Assembly: GCF_016802725.1 (NCBI RefSeq)
Contig: NC_052666.1
Span: 6,737,001 to 6,801,000, forward strand
Length of the DNA stretch: 64,000 nt
From: Solenopsis invicta
Lineage: Eukaryota > Arthropoda > Insecta > Hymenoptera > Formicidae
Direction of reading: 5' to 3'
A program made the position numbers and the translations under genes. Under the pieces are notes generated by a model that was given only the letters and a program-made list of their open reading frames with translations, was not told the origin of the DNA and made no database searches. Shown here in pieces: positions 22,851 through 34,610 of the stretch (positions are counted from its first letter, which is position 1; every line of letters starts with the position of its first letter).

Positions 22851-24177
22851 AAATTGTCACCAGTAAAAATATGTATTTTTCTAACTTCTTTCTTTTGTTA
22901 AAATTACTTACAATATTTATATACAATTTTTTTATATCTATGTTTTTCAAATGCTTTCTAAAGATGCATAAACAAGAGTTGCTGAAGAATTTTTTATACT
23001 TCTAAAAGTAATAAAAATTAATTTATGAAGATTCCAGACCTAAAACAGAAAGTGTCAAAAACACGTATTAACAAAAAGATTATATAAATTTATATAAATT
23101 TATTAGATATTATCCCAGACAACACGCCTTATAATATGCGTGTTGTTTAAGATTAAGAAAAAAAATGTTTGTATTTATTTTACGGTGTACATGGCTTATA
23201 TGGGATTAGCAGAGTACCAAGTTGTACGAAACCTCGGCCTCTGGTATTTCTCAAACGGGCACAGTGTACAGGAGCGATTTCCTGGAGCTGCGACGGATCT
23301 TGGACAAAGTAGCTACAGGTGATCTCACGCCGATTTGCAATTTTGACCAGGCAAGTGACGGCGACAAGAATTACTTATTATCTCAAACAGGGCACATATT
23401 ATGGAATGATTTTGAATGAATTCTGATCGGAATTATTCCGTTTTTCCTAGAAAACAATAAAAATTTAGGGAATAATTGAATAATTCCGATGGGAATTTAT
23501 TCTGAACAATTTCGTCATACGTACCCAGGTCCGCTGTATTCGAGCTCAGCGATAATTCTCTGAACGGAAACCAAAGTAAAAGTCCATTACACCACACTAC
23601 GCTGATCATCGTAGATGATCATCGAAATTTGTAGCATCGCGGCCGATTCCGTAAGTCAATTACGCACAACCACATGAATACGCGCATCAATTCACATGGT
23701 TATTTTACTCAGGGTGTGCTTGTATATTTTGTAATTACATTTACAATTTTTTAACGTGTACTTTACGTGTAATTTACACAAACCTTTTTCATATTAGCGA
23801 ATACAAAAATGTTAATTATTGTAAATTGGATAATACAAAACACAAAACAGAAAAAGTAATAATAAAGTTTTAAAACATTGTTAATATATCTGACTTTAGG
23901 ATATAAAAATAGTGTATATATATATATACTAAAACCTTTAATTTAACTTACATTAATTTAATCTGAACGTAACTTTTAACTAGTTTATTTTTTGTTCATG
24001 AAACATTTAACGTAACTAAATTAATTTTTTAAACAAATAACTTTTTAATTTAATGTAGTTAAAAAATATATTAACTTACCCTGCATTTTATACATGTTTA
24101 CGCATAACTATTCATACTATAAATAGGTATACTATTCATACTTTATGCATAAAAGCACAACACTGATTTCAGTATTT
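22851..24177. other. Mostly noncoding stretch next to the Cap-D2 pseudogene
   Basis: AT-rich. A small hairpin (ACAACACGC against GCGTGTTGT) lies at about 23119-23148. A short open stretch at about 23219-23420 on the plus strand (YETSASGISQTGTVYRSDF and onward) has exon-like composition but I cannot assign it. The rest shows nothing. Confidence 0.35.
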
Positions 24178-24651
24178 TTAAAATGCATTTTGCGCTCCGC
24201 ACCGCAAATTATTGTAAAATGCATTCTGCGCTCCGCGCGGCAAATTGTTGTAAAATGCATTCTGCGCTATGCGCAGCAAATTGTTGTAAAATGCATTCTG
24301 TGCTATGCGCAGTAAATTGTTGTTAAATGCATTTTGCGCTCCGCACCGCAAATTATTGTAAAATGCATTCTGCGCTCCGCGCAGCACATTGTTGTAAAAT
24401 GCATTCTGCGCTATGCGCAGCAAATTGTTGTTAAATGCATTCTGCGCTATGCGCAGCAAATTGTTGTTAAATGCATTCTGCGCTCCGCGCAGCAAATTTT
24501 TGTTAAATGCAATCTGCGCTCCGCGCAGCAAATCGTTGTTAAATGCATTCTGCGCTATGCGCAGCAAATTGTTGTTAAATGCATTCTGCGCTCCGCGCAG
24601 GAAATTGTTGTTAAATGCATTCTGCGCTATGCGCAGCAAATTGTTGTAAGA
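24178..24651 (+). repeat. 36 bp hairpin satellite array (about 13 copies)
   Basis: The unit repeats every 36 bases (for example 24433 and 24469). Each unit contains a near-perfect palindrome: CTGCGCTATGCGCAG or CTGCGCTCCGCGCAG. Because 36 is divisible by three, long frames are open on both strands; these are not genes. The array stops at the assembly gap. Confidence 0.9.
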
Positions 24652-24751
24652 NNNNNNNNNNNNNNNNNNNNNNNNNNNNNNNNNNNNNNNNNNNNNNNNN
24701 NNNNNNNNNNNNNNNNNNNNNNNNNNNNNNNNNNNNNNNNNNNNNNNNNNN
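24652..24751. other. Assembly gap of exactly 100 N
   Basis: A fixed-length placeholder between two satellite arrays of opposite orientation. The real distance is unknown, and a palindromic repeat centre is a likely cause of the break. Confidence 0.95.
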
Positions 24752-25290
24752 ATTTACTGCGCATAGCGCAGAATATTTATTACATTTCACTGCGTAAAAC
24801 GCAGAATACTTTATTTAACAATTTACTGCGCATAGCGCAGAATATTTATTACATTTCACTGCGTAAAACGCAGAATACTTTATTTAACAATTTACTGCGC
24901 TTAGCGCAGAATATTTATTACATTTCACTGCGTAAAACGCAGAATACTTTATTTAACAATTTACTGCGCATAGCGCAGAATATTTATTACATTTCACTGC
25001 GTAAAACGCAGAATACTTTATTTAACAATTTACTGCGCATAGCGCAGAATATTTTATTACATTTCACTGCGTAAAACGCAGAATAAATTTTTTAGCAATT
25101 TACTGCGCATAGCGCAGAATATTTTCTTATATTTCACTGTCTAAAAAGACGCAGAAAAGATTTGTTTAACAATTTACTGCATATAGAACAATAATCATTT
25201 TTAACATTTTGCTGCGTAAAACGCAGAATATATTTTTTAACAATTTACTGCGTATAACGCAGAATGTTTTTTTTACGTTTCACTGCTTGA
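24752..25290 (-). repeat. 69 bp dimeric hairpin satellite array, inverted relative to the left array
   Basis: Regular units start at 24752, 24821, 24890 and 24959 (period 69) and decay towards 25290. Each unit holds two hairpins, CTGCGCATAGCGCAG and CTGCGTAAAACGCAG. Its reverse complement contains ATTCTGCGCTATGCGCAG, which is the core of the 36 bp unit, so the arrays are the same family in head-to-head orientation. 25291-25840 beyond it is AT-rich with no gene seen. Confidence 0.85.
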
Positions 25291-26013
25291 CATGACTCAA
25301 AGCAGAAGATAGAATTGCTATAAGGAAGTATACACAAGTAAGTATTTTTAAAAGTTAAATGTGTTAATTATTTACGCTAATTTTTTGGTTCATTTTTAAT
25401 GGTTAAAAAATTTATAAAATATTGCATATTAAAGCCATTATATCGGAAATATTAAAACTATATATAATACGTGTGTGCGTGCATACGTGTGCATATGCGT
25501 GTTTGTATAAAAGCTTTCTAAAGTCTTTGTAAAATATATATTATAGTCTCTTTCAATTATTCAATTTTCCAATATTTATTTTCAGTATATATAAAAAATC
25601 AATACAATATAAATTTTCTATGAATTAATTACAAATCTTTTAATTTTAATTGCATATTAATAAATATAAAATATATAAATCGTATTTTTTATTTTTCGAA
25701 AAGAATATGTTAAATGTTTAATTGATACAAATATTTACTAAAATTGTTTTTTTATTTTTGTTAATATTATATTTCTTTGTAATAAATATTAAAAAATTGT
25801 AATCTTATAATTTATATTCTACAGACCTGCAACTTTTCTTTGGTGCGTCTCCACCCACTCCCCCCCCGCATCATGACTGTCTGCCGTCAACAGTTGACAA
25901 ACGGTAGCAGCATCCGAGACACGCCAGCGCGACCGCGAGGAATCATTCAGTCACTGGTCACTAATTCGTTAAGTAGCTACTGATAATCGTGCTCAGCGGA
26001 ACGTGCCGAAAAA

Positions 26014-27291
26014 ATGTAAGTAAAAACATACATTTTCTTTAAAATAATCTGGCAAGTATTGAGTCACACACAATCCTTGCCAGATTATTTTAAAGAAATA
26101 TCCAATTGCGCTTCTAAAGATGTTAGGCGCGTGTTTTTGTCATTATATCCTTTCGTGTAATGAATACTAAAGCTAGACTGACAAAAACACGCTCTAACAT
26201 TTTATAAGGCATATTATCTGATAACGTAATATAATAAATTATATATATTTATAGATTTATTAATAAAATGTACAATTATTTACAGGTCAGGACGCAAGAC
26301 ACAAGGAAAAAAAATAAAGAAGACGGAAAGAGATTTAGATGCCGAGTTAGATAAAGAAATACAGGAGGGAATGAGAGGAATAGAGATAGATGAGAACGTG
26401 ATAGAGAAAGGGGAAGAGACAGAGGAAGAGGAGGAAGAAGAGAAAAAAAACAAAAAGAAAAAGAGAGGAGGACGTTTGCTGAAAGAAAGAAACGTGATGT
26501 AAGTACATGCTTTTATAATTAGTAGTAATATAATATTTTTCGGCATATTATAGCAGCTCTTTGATGTTTTACACATTAAGATATATAATATATATTTTTT
26601 TCTGTTTGATTTAGATATGGAAAACCACGTGGATATAAGTGAGGAGGAGGATGGACAGGAGGGTGGAAAGAAGTATCGAGAGGAGGATGGAGAGGAGGGT
26701 AGAGAGGAGAGTCGAGAGGAGGGTGGAGAGGAGAGTCGAGAGGAGGATGGATGAGAGGAGGGTGGAAAGGAGAGTCGAGAGGAGGATGGAGAAGAGGAGG
26801 CAGAGTTCGGTAAATATATTTTTTTAAATTAAAGTTAATAATTTAAAATTAAGTTAAAAAAAAACTAGGTATTAAGTTAAATTAATAGTTAATTTTGAAA
26901 AATATTCATGTTAAATTTGAAAATCGTAAATTTTTAAAGTTACAATTCCAAATAATTATAATAAAAATCATCAAATAAATTTAATATCTTATTTGTAAAT
27001 TAAGTCTATATGAAATAACAAAGAAATATTGTTCTATATGTGGGAATGTATTTTTTTCTCTTATAAATATTTTGTTTACATACATACATTTTTAATTTAT
27101 AAAAAGTTCATTAATTAAAATATATGTTTCAAAAATAACGAAAGTTAAAAATTGAAGCTGAAAATTAAATTATTTTAAAATAATTTATTAATTTTTGTTT
27201 AGCTACGACCCAAACGACTGCTTTCAGCAGTGAGGAAAGATGGCAAGCGCAACGGACAGGCGGATGCAACTTTTATTTCAACTGCTGTTAA
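26014..27291 (+). pseudogene. Small multi-exon gene with a start codon split by an intron; acidic, Lys-rich product
   Basis: Exon 1 ends in AAAAAAT at a GTAAGT donor (26016). Exon 2 (26286-26498) starts with G, so splicing creates ATG, then reads SGRKTQGKKIKKTERDLDAE and a strongly acidic then Lys-rich stretch to a second GTAAGT. Exon 3 (26615 or 26640 to 26809) is a Glu/Gly-rich tandem repeat (EEDGEEG, REESREEGG). Exon 4 (27203-27291) reads TTQTTAFSSEERWQAQRTGG and ends at TAA; exons 3 and 4 join in phase. A TGA at 26752-26754 interrupts exon 3 and looks like a three-base insertion in the repeat, so the gene may be broken or use another splice. I do not recognise it; EERWQAQRTGG recalls Myb/SANT-type insect proteins. 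Not a processed copy. Confidence 0.42.
26034..26199. repeat. Two intronic hairpins
   Basis: Arms 26034-26056 and 26076-26098 are perfect 23 bp reverse complements around a 19-base loop. A second pair, 26121-26142 and 26179-26199, is nearly perfect around a 36-base loop. Both lie in the first intron of the split-start gene. They may be MITE remains or small-RNA precursors. Confidence 0.7.
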
Positions 27292-27362
27292 TATATTAAT
27301 AAAATTAAATTTATAACTTATAACTTAATTTAAGTACAATTATTTATTGCCTTATTACTGCG

Positions 27363-27392
<30 letters not shown>
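27363..27392. repeat. CT microsatellite
   Basis: About 15 CT units in AT-rich sequence. 27292-27514 otherwise shows nothing. Confidence 0.85.
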
Positions 27393-27399
<7 letters not shown>

Positions 27400-27514
27400 T
27401 TTATTTGGTATTTTTTGTTCTATATATATTTTTCACTTTATAACTTTATTATTATATTACTTTTATTTTCTCTTGTGCTCTTATTCTTCGCATATTTTTT
27501 GTTTCGTTGCTGTA

Positions 27515-27905
27515 TTTTGTTTTAATTTGTTTCTTATTATTATTTTTTGTACAATATTAAATACGCGCGTATTATTTCTAAATTATACATATGCGCGCAT
27601 ATGCCATTATAACAAAATATAAAAACATTTATAAAGAGTGGGCGCTTTCCGGTCTCTCTACGTCCCTACCAGAAGTCGCCCGAAATCCTCTTTCAGAATT
27701 TTACGGCTGAAAATGTAACGTGGAAAACGAGATGGGTGAGAGGGGGTGAGGAGAGGAGGGTATTCGCAGAGACAACATCGTCGCTCGCTCGGCTCGCTCC
27801 GTGTTACAACCGCGAATGTTTCTCTCTCTCTCTAGCCGATGGCGAGACAAAGGACGGACAGAGATTGATCGTCCGTCTTTACCTAACTAATGTGTCTTCT
27901 CGCTC
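27515..27905 (-). repeat. Right arm of the long-range inverted repeat
   Basis: Reverse complement of 19290-19690, with CCATTATAACAAAATATAAA, GCGCTTTCCGG, GGAGAGGAGGGTATTCGCAG and GTCCGTCTTTACC. It differs from the left arm by many substitutions and several indels, so the pair is not recent. 27906-28797 beyond it has no gene I can support. Confidence 0.65.
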
Positions 27906-28797
27906 TTTCATGTACCACGGAAGAGAACCACAAAATTGTCGACATTACCACGTAGCACGAAACGGAACCGCAAAATCGTGCACATAACGACGGGAATCAT
28001 GCACATTGGCTACGTAGTTCATGTGCACGTTTTGTGCACATAGAGGCGCCAGTGGACGGAAAGACCTCAGGCTCGCCATGTCCTCTCTCAGTTTTCTCTC
28101 TGATGCTAGCATTCAGTTCGAGTTTTCGGACTGAGAACTGTACAATCAATCATAATCAATCAGCTTGCTGCTTTTCCGTAAGGGCTAAAAGTTGATTGGC
28201 TACACACTTTTCTCAGTAGCATGTACATATGTAATCTTAAAAATAGTGTGACAACAATAAAGCTATAAGCAACTTTAGCTATGAGTTTTTTACAATCATC
28301 AAAAGATATGTATAAGTAATTATTATATATTCAACACAATAATTAAAAGCCGTGTACGAGCAAAGCAGTTGTTGTTTATATTTAAATAATTTATTGAAAT
28401 GTAACAAGATAGCGAATACAGTCCATATTTACTAAATTTCACAAAAAAATTGCAAATTGCGTATTTCTCTTCAAATCACGTACTCCAATTCTTTCAGAGA
28501 AAAAGACACAATGCACATATAGTGGGCGTGACAAAGACGGCGATCAAAACAGTAGTAGCAACTTGATATCGTGAAACATTTAGTTTTTTGTAGTTGGCAA
28601 ACCTGGACATTGAATGGCACCTCGACGCGAAAAGGGGCGTAGTTTCTGAGTTTTGCACACACCATGCTACTTCCTATGGTTGCGCGCCTAATTTCGCTTC
28701 GCGCACTTTGTCCATCGCTGAAGAAGATTTGAGAAAATTCCAGATTCCCAGATATCATTAATCAACAGGCCGATAGATAGACAACGGCGGACATACA

Positions 28798-29371
28798 CTT
28801 GGAAATGTAAGTACATTTTATTTTATTAATTGCATTGTAATTCTGGTAAAACGTGGTAGAGCAGAACACGTGCTTGAATTATGTGATTTTTTGAGCACTG
28901 AAATGTAAATAGTTTTCAAGGTGAAGAAGCAACTTCAGATTTATAAAACCAAACGTAATTTATTCTTTTGAGATTTGATATCAATAAACACGATAGTGGC
29001 TTGTACTGAATGCATTTGCCAGCGACAGACGAACGTTGAATTATGACCAAAACACGAAGCAGTCACGTTGTACGTGTGTCGCTGGAACGTGCACATAGCA
29101 CAAGTTATTACCGGTTTTTAACATACGAAACCTTACAAGTACAAGCTGTGTTTGCTTTTGCAAACCATAAATATTTGTTTGCTTTTCTCACTTAGAAAAT
29201 AGACAATTCATATCTTGGTGCTCGAAAGATTACAAAATTACATAATTCAAGCATGCTTTGCTTGCAACTAAAATGTAAACGATTCTAAATATGTTATTCA
29301 ATTTATTTTAGATAAAAGTGAAGCATCGCAGCCGACGGTAAAAGCGGCGTCGGCGACATCGTCGCGGGCGC

Positions 29372-29403
<32 letters not shown>

Positions 29404-29698
29404 CCGCCGCCCCACCAGCAGCAGCAGCAGCAGCAGTAGCACCAGCACCAGCCCCAGCACCAATCCCAGCCACAGTCCCAGCACCAGCCTCAGTACCAGC
29501 CCCAGCATTGGTACCGATACGGGCATCGGTTTTAGAACAGGAAGTACTACGGCCACCGACTCCACCACCGCAACCGCGACAGCCGTGGTCACGACGCGGA
29601 CGCCGATCATCCCAAAGCCTCACTCAAAACGCAAGTAAAAATATATAAAACAATATTTAATAAATATAACAATTATATAGAAAATTATTTTATAAACT
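28798..29698 (+). other. Possible exon boundaries and a GC-rich trinucleotide stretch
   Basis: A good donor (GGAAAT followed by GTAAGT) occurs at about 28806. An acceptor-like TTTATTTTAG ends at 29310. The block 29311-29630 holds (CCG)n then (CAG)n and Ser/Thr-coding repeats and ends at a GTAAAA donor-like site. No single frame is open throughout (a TAG or TGA interrupts each), so I cannot call a coding exon. It could be a degenerate exon of the gene whose last exon is at 37516. Confidence 0.3.
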
Positions 29699-30889
29699 TG
29701 TAACGATACGACTTTTCTCGCGGTCGCGGATTAGCTCGCCGGTGCCAGGGTCGAGAAAAGGAACTCCGATTTGAGAAGAAATTAACAAAAATATTTATTT
29801 TAAAAAAGTATCTTCCCACACTCCGTGATACAAAATAAAAATTTTATTATAAAGGGAGGAAGTTGACACCTTCGGAACTCGTGTTCCCCGGATCGTTAAT
29901 TACACGCGGAGAGAACTTAAAACTAAATTATAACGCTTGCAGTGTTAATTGAAATCTTAAGTTTAAATACAAAACGCGTATCTTACAAACTAACGCTCGG
30001 AAAATATTACAAGAAACGCGGACTTAATGCTAACGCAAGTTAATAACTAACGCTCGCCTGAAGAAGGGGTCAAGATACGCTCGCTTGTTCGGACGGAACG
30101 CTCGGGGCGGAGGATATCCAAGGAAAATTCGGCAAGAAAGTTGGAACTCCGGGTAAACGCGTCGTCGCCGACCGAGTGGAATTATTTTAAATTTGCTCTG
30201 AAAATAAAACAAAAATTAAGAGTCAAAATTACAGGATAGGTAACAGGTAAAGAAACGGATAATCGAGTACGCCCGGTATCAGGAAGCCGAGAACGCCCGG
30301 CACAGAAAGCCGAAAACAACTGGTTTCAGGAAGCCGAGAATACCTGGCGCAGGAGTGCGGTACGGAATAACTGAGTACGTCTGGTATCAGGGGGGCCGTG
30401 AATGGCCTATGTCAGGAAGCCGAGAACGCCCGGCACAGGAGTGCGGATAACCGAGAACACCCGGTGTCAGGGGTTTTCAGGAAATAAGGTATAAGGAAGC
30501 CGAGAACACCCAGCCAAGGAGCTCCGAGTACTCCCGGAATGTCAGTACCGGTGATTTGGAACCGACTGGTTGCTCCTTCCTGGTGTGGCTCCGTATTTAT
30601 ACCCTCTGGCCGCTCACGCAGTCGGAAGCACGTGTTTACCCTACTTTTCGACGCGCACCTACGCGCACGTGCTCGCGCGATGCTGCGCGTGACGTCACGC
30701 TACTGGGTGCGAGAGCGAACGAGATAGAGAACGGAACCGACGTCACGTGGCCGCGCGCGCGAGTGAGCAAGACGGAGAGTACTGATGTCACGTGGGTTTG
30801 CGAATGAAAGAGACGGAACGATAAGTTGTAATCGGGCGTGCGAGCGAGAAAGAAATATAATTTACCTGCGTAACGATGCTATTGTTACA
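29699..30889 (-). repeat. 3' LTR of the Lys-primed Gypsy element
   Basis: Contains degenerate tandem units of about 30-40 bp built on GGAAGCCGAGAACGCCCGGCA between about 30262 and 30540. A purine tract (minus strand GAGAAGGGGGATGA, 30890-30903) abuts its start. Confidence 0.88.
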
Positions 30890-31002
30890 TCATCCCCCTT
30901 CTCAGGCTGGCGGCGCGGAGATTTTAATTCGCTCGACGGCAGGTAAACAACTGGCCCCAACGATTAAAGCGTAGGATCCATCGATCATTTAGTAGCCGCA
31001 AC

Positions 31003-34000
31003 TTATATTTGCGGCTCTTGTGCACCGCGTAATAAGGGATGTCGACTACTCGACCGCTCGGTAGAGTAATTTTTACCGGCGGCGGTGGAGGCGGCGTCAC
31101 TATTACGAACATCCAATGGTTCTAGCGTTCGTTTAAAATCATTTAGTGGTTCTAGTGTTTGCCACTGTATTTGCTCCGCCATATATGTGTTTGTTGGAGT
31201 GACGTTTATGGAAGCGGATGTCTCTGGCACGACTTTAGGCGGTGTTACTTTGGCAAGTTCCGTCGGCCGTGTTACTTCCGCGACGGTGGAAATAATGTGC
31301 GGCTGCGAGTCGTCGGTGTTTTTTTCCTTTCTAGGGGCTGCTTTTTTATTTCTATTTCTATTCTGTTGTTTTCCTTGAGGTGGTTTCCTGCGGTGTTTCA
31401 AGAAAGATCGCTTTTTTTGACAGCATTCTCCTGTTCGCCCCTTTGAATTACCGTGTCGACGCGTGATACGCCGCGTATTTCGCTCCGAAATGGTATGGAG
31501 GTTGATGGTTCTTCGTCAGAAAGATTGGAGAAATCCCTAAATAATCGTCCAAAAATTTCTTCCTTTTATTTCCGACATTTTATCTTCGCGAACGCGTGTC
31601 ACCCTTACGAGGTTTTGAAAATAACTGTAGTTGTGTGTGCGGTACTTGACCTTATCTGCTCGATGCGCTTTTACAATGGTTTTTGGGTAATTTTCGAATT
31701 GCGCTCGCATAGACGTGGCAACGCGGGGGCGCAAATTTTTCTGAAATCGTAACGTAAAGGCGTCGCAAGTCGGGGGCACGGCTTTACTTACAAAATTACA
31801 AATTGGAATTTTGCTTTCTTCCGGAGCGGTTTTTAAGTCTAGGACGTGCACATGTCGCTGCCAGCGTCTTCGCGTGTCGCGTAAATCAACAATTACCGGG
31901 GAAATAATGTGTCTCACCTCTAGCGGTCTGATGTATCGTGGAGCAAGTTTTGCGTTGAATCTGGCGGTTTTATTTGATGGCGGTTTTATTTGATAGGCGG
32001 GTACTCACGTTTCCAAACTTTTTCGCCGATCTGCGATCTCCAATTTCTTCGTCGGAGATTATAATATGTTTCTTGCTTTTGAAATGCTCGAGCTTGGTTG
32101 ATGCAGACTCCCTCGAATGCTTCTTCTAAACGACGGCGCGTAATATGCGGTGTCGTGTTTTTGGCATATCGGCGATCCTGCGGATGCGGAAAAGCCAATT
32201 TGCGGCCGTGATTTAAATAGGTTAGGGTATAACCCGTGGCTTTGTGCCTTACAGTGTTATATGCGAACTGCAAGGGCTGTAAATATTCATCCCAGCGTGT
32301 ATGATTTTTCCCCACAAATTGAGAAATCGTAGTTTTAATGGTTTTATTTGTCCGCTCGACAGGATTACAGTGAGGTGCTCTTACCGGTGTGGTGCGATGC
32401 TTGATTTGAAAAGCACGCAAGAGTTTGGCCAGCTGTGCCGATTTTAATTGTGTTCCGTTGTCGGAAATAATTTATTCCGGACATCCGTGACGGTGTATAA
32501 TATTTTCGGCGATTGCGCGGGTGACGATTGGAGTCGTGGCCTGACGGACTGGCTTTAATTCTGTCCACTTACTAAAACAGTCTTGCATGACCAGGAGCCA
32601 TATATGTCCGCTCACTGACCTCGGCAATGGACCAACTAAATATAAAGTTACTTGTTTCCACGGCGCGGTTACTGAAGTCGTGTGTAAATTGCCAGCTGGT
32701 TTCATTGATGGTATCTTGTGTACTAAGCAAGTCGGGCATTGTCGTACGTACTTCGTGATGTCCTGGAACATACCTGGCCAATAATATAATCTGGCCATCC
32801 GAGCAATAGTCTTTGCTACCCCGAGATGACCGGCTGTAGGCTCATCGTGGTGCCGCTAAAGTATGGTCATGCGTTCTTCCTTAGGAACACATTGTTTCCA
32901 TTGCTCGGGAGGATCGCTTTCACGAAAATCTAATTTGTGCATGATGTGCCGATAAAGTCGTCCTTGTTGCACACGAAAGTCCGGGTAATCCGCTGGTTTA
33001 TTTTTAACTCCAGTTAATACCCGGCGGTACCAACTGCATTTCGGAGTTGTTTGCGTATTGCAAACTTCTGGTTGCCTGGAAAGAGCGTCGGCTACTTGAT
33101 TAAGACTGCTTTTGCGATATTGAATGTCAAAATCGTATTGCTGTAACTCAAAGAACCAGCGTCCTAAGCGTCCGGTCGGTTCCTCCAGTTTCTGTAGCCA
33201 TCGTAATGATTGATGGTCAGTTATTACGGTAAAGGCGTAGCCTTCTAAATAGCCTCGCATCTTTTTTATGCCCCAGACGACTGCTAGGCACTCCAATTCC
33301 GTGGCGCTATAATTTTTCTCTGCACCATTTAAAGTGCGACTGGCGTAAGCTATTACTCGTTCGCCGCCTTCTTGATGTTGAGTCAAGACAGCTCCGAGGC
33401 CGTACGTACTGGCGTCGGTCTGAAGGATAAAACGCTTGCTGAAATCCGGACAGGCTAGGACTGGTGCGCTTACTAATGCCTCCTTTAGTTGCTGGAAAGC
33501 TTTTTCTTGTTCCTCGGTCCAGGTCCATTTGACATTCTTTCCAGTTAACTTAGTTATAGGTGTTGCGATACTTGAAAAATTCGGTACGAATCGGCGATAC
33601 CAAGAAGCCATCCCCAGGAATTGGCGTACCTTGCGTATCGTGGTCGGAGCAGACCAGTTCGTCACGGCGCTTGCTTTCACAGGATCTGTCCGGATGCCCT
33701 GGCGATTTATTATGTGGCCCAAATATTTTAATTGCTCTCTGCAGAAATGGCATTTCGCGGGATTAACTCGCAGCTTAGCCTCTCGTAGTCGTCGAAACAC
33801 TTCACGAAGATGTTGAAGATGTTCTTCGAAGGTCTGACTAAAGATGATGATATCGTCTAGGTACACCAGCACACACGAAGATGTTGAAGATGTTCTTCGA
33901 AGGTCTGACTAAAGATGATGATATCGTCTAGGTACACCAGCACATGTGGTTCAAGTTCTGGACCTAACACCTCGTCTAAGAGACGTTGAAATGTGGCTGG

Positions 34001-34610
34001 TGCCGAATGGAGGCCAAAAGGCATCACGCGGAACTGCATCAATTCTCTTCCAGACACCGTGAATGTCGTAACAGGTCGACTCTCTGGATGTAGCGGAACT
34101 TGCCCATATCCGCTCACAAGATCGAGCGTAGACAGGTAGCAGGCACCTCGTAATTTATTAAGAGTAGCGGTTACATGAGGAAGCAGATAGGCCTCCTTTT
34201 CTGTAACCTTGTTTACCTTTCTAAAATTGATGCAAAAGCTATGAGTTCCGTCTTTTTTCTTTACAACCACAATGGGTGAACTCCAGGCACTGCGGGACGG
34301 TTCGATGATGCCATCATTAATCATTTCTTTTTACTTCCTGGTTGATTACGGCTTGCATTGCTGGGTTTCGTGGTCTATACCTTTGCTTAATCGGCTGGTG
34401 AGTTTTCAACCGCATGCGATGCTGTGTTCGATTGGTCGGACCCTGAACTTCCTCAAATTTTCGCAACTCATACTCTAGAAATTCTTTTAATCCTTGCTCT
34501 TCTTCCGGAGTTTGAGTGCTCTGCCTTTCTGCCGTTACTTTCGTTGTAGATGCTAGTCTCTTAAGTAGGCTTGAGGCGGCAGCCTTAGCATTGATCCAAG
34601 CTTGGCCCAT
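31003..34610 (-). pseudogene. pol (protease end, reverse transcriptase, RNase H, integrase), disrupted
   Basis: Minus-strand order. 34324-33857: reverse transcriptase start (SRSAWSSPIVVVKKKDGT, VMPFGLHSAPATFQRLLDEV, YLDD). 33872-32856: second YLDD, then RNase H (LQTDASTYGLGAVL, ELECLAVVWG, ITDHQSLRWL). 32853-32472: integrase zinc region (HDEPTAGH, CPTC) and start of the core. 32468-31986: SDNGTQ and NPVERTNKTIK. 31985-31003: tail. Damage: a 71 bp tandem duplication (33803-33944) shifts frame; TAG near 32853; TAA at 32469-32471; a 16 bp duplication near 31964-31996. The expected first integrase Asp appears as Tyr (LYLVGPLPRS). Non-functional. Confidence 0.85.

Noticed and set aside
23222..23419. 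Plus-strand 65-residue frame as a gene
   Set aside because: Composition is exon-like but I find no family and no confirmed splice partner.
24178..24651. CRISPR-like array
   Set aside because: There are no unique spacers; the whole unit repeats, and the host is an insect.
24178..25074. Long open frames on both strands across the satellites
   Set aside because: They exist only because the 36 bp and 69 bp periods are multiples of three; the plus frame also crosses the N gap.
26639..26827. Arg/Glu-rich 62-residue plus-strand protein
   Set aside because: An alternative frame of the acidic repeat in exon 3; the acidic frame fits the splice phases.
28471..28758. Minus-strand 95-residue frame
   Set aside because: No recognisable motif, and a splice donor lies on the other strand nearby.
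29303..29623. Ala/Gly- and Val/Leu-rich minus-strand proteins
   Set aside because: Translations of trinucleotide repeats without splice or domain support on that strand.
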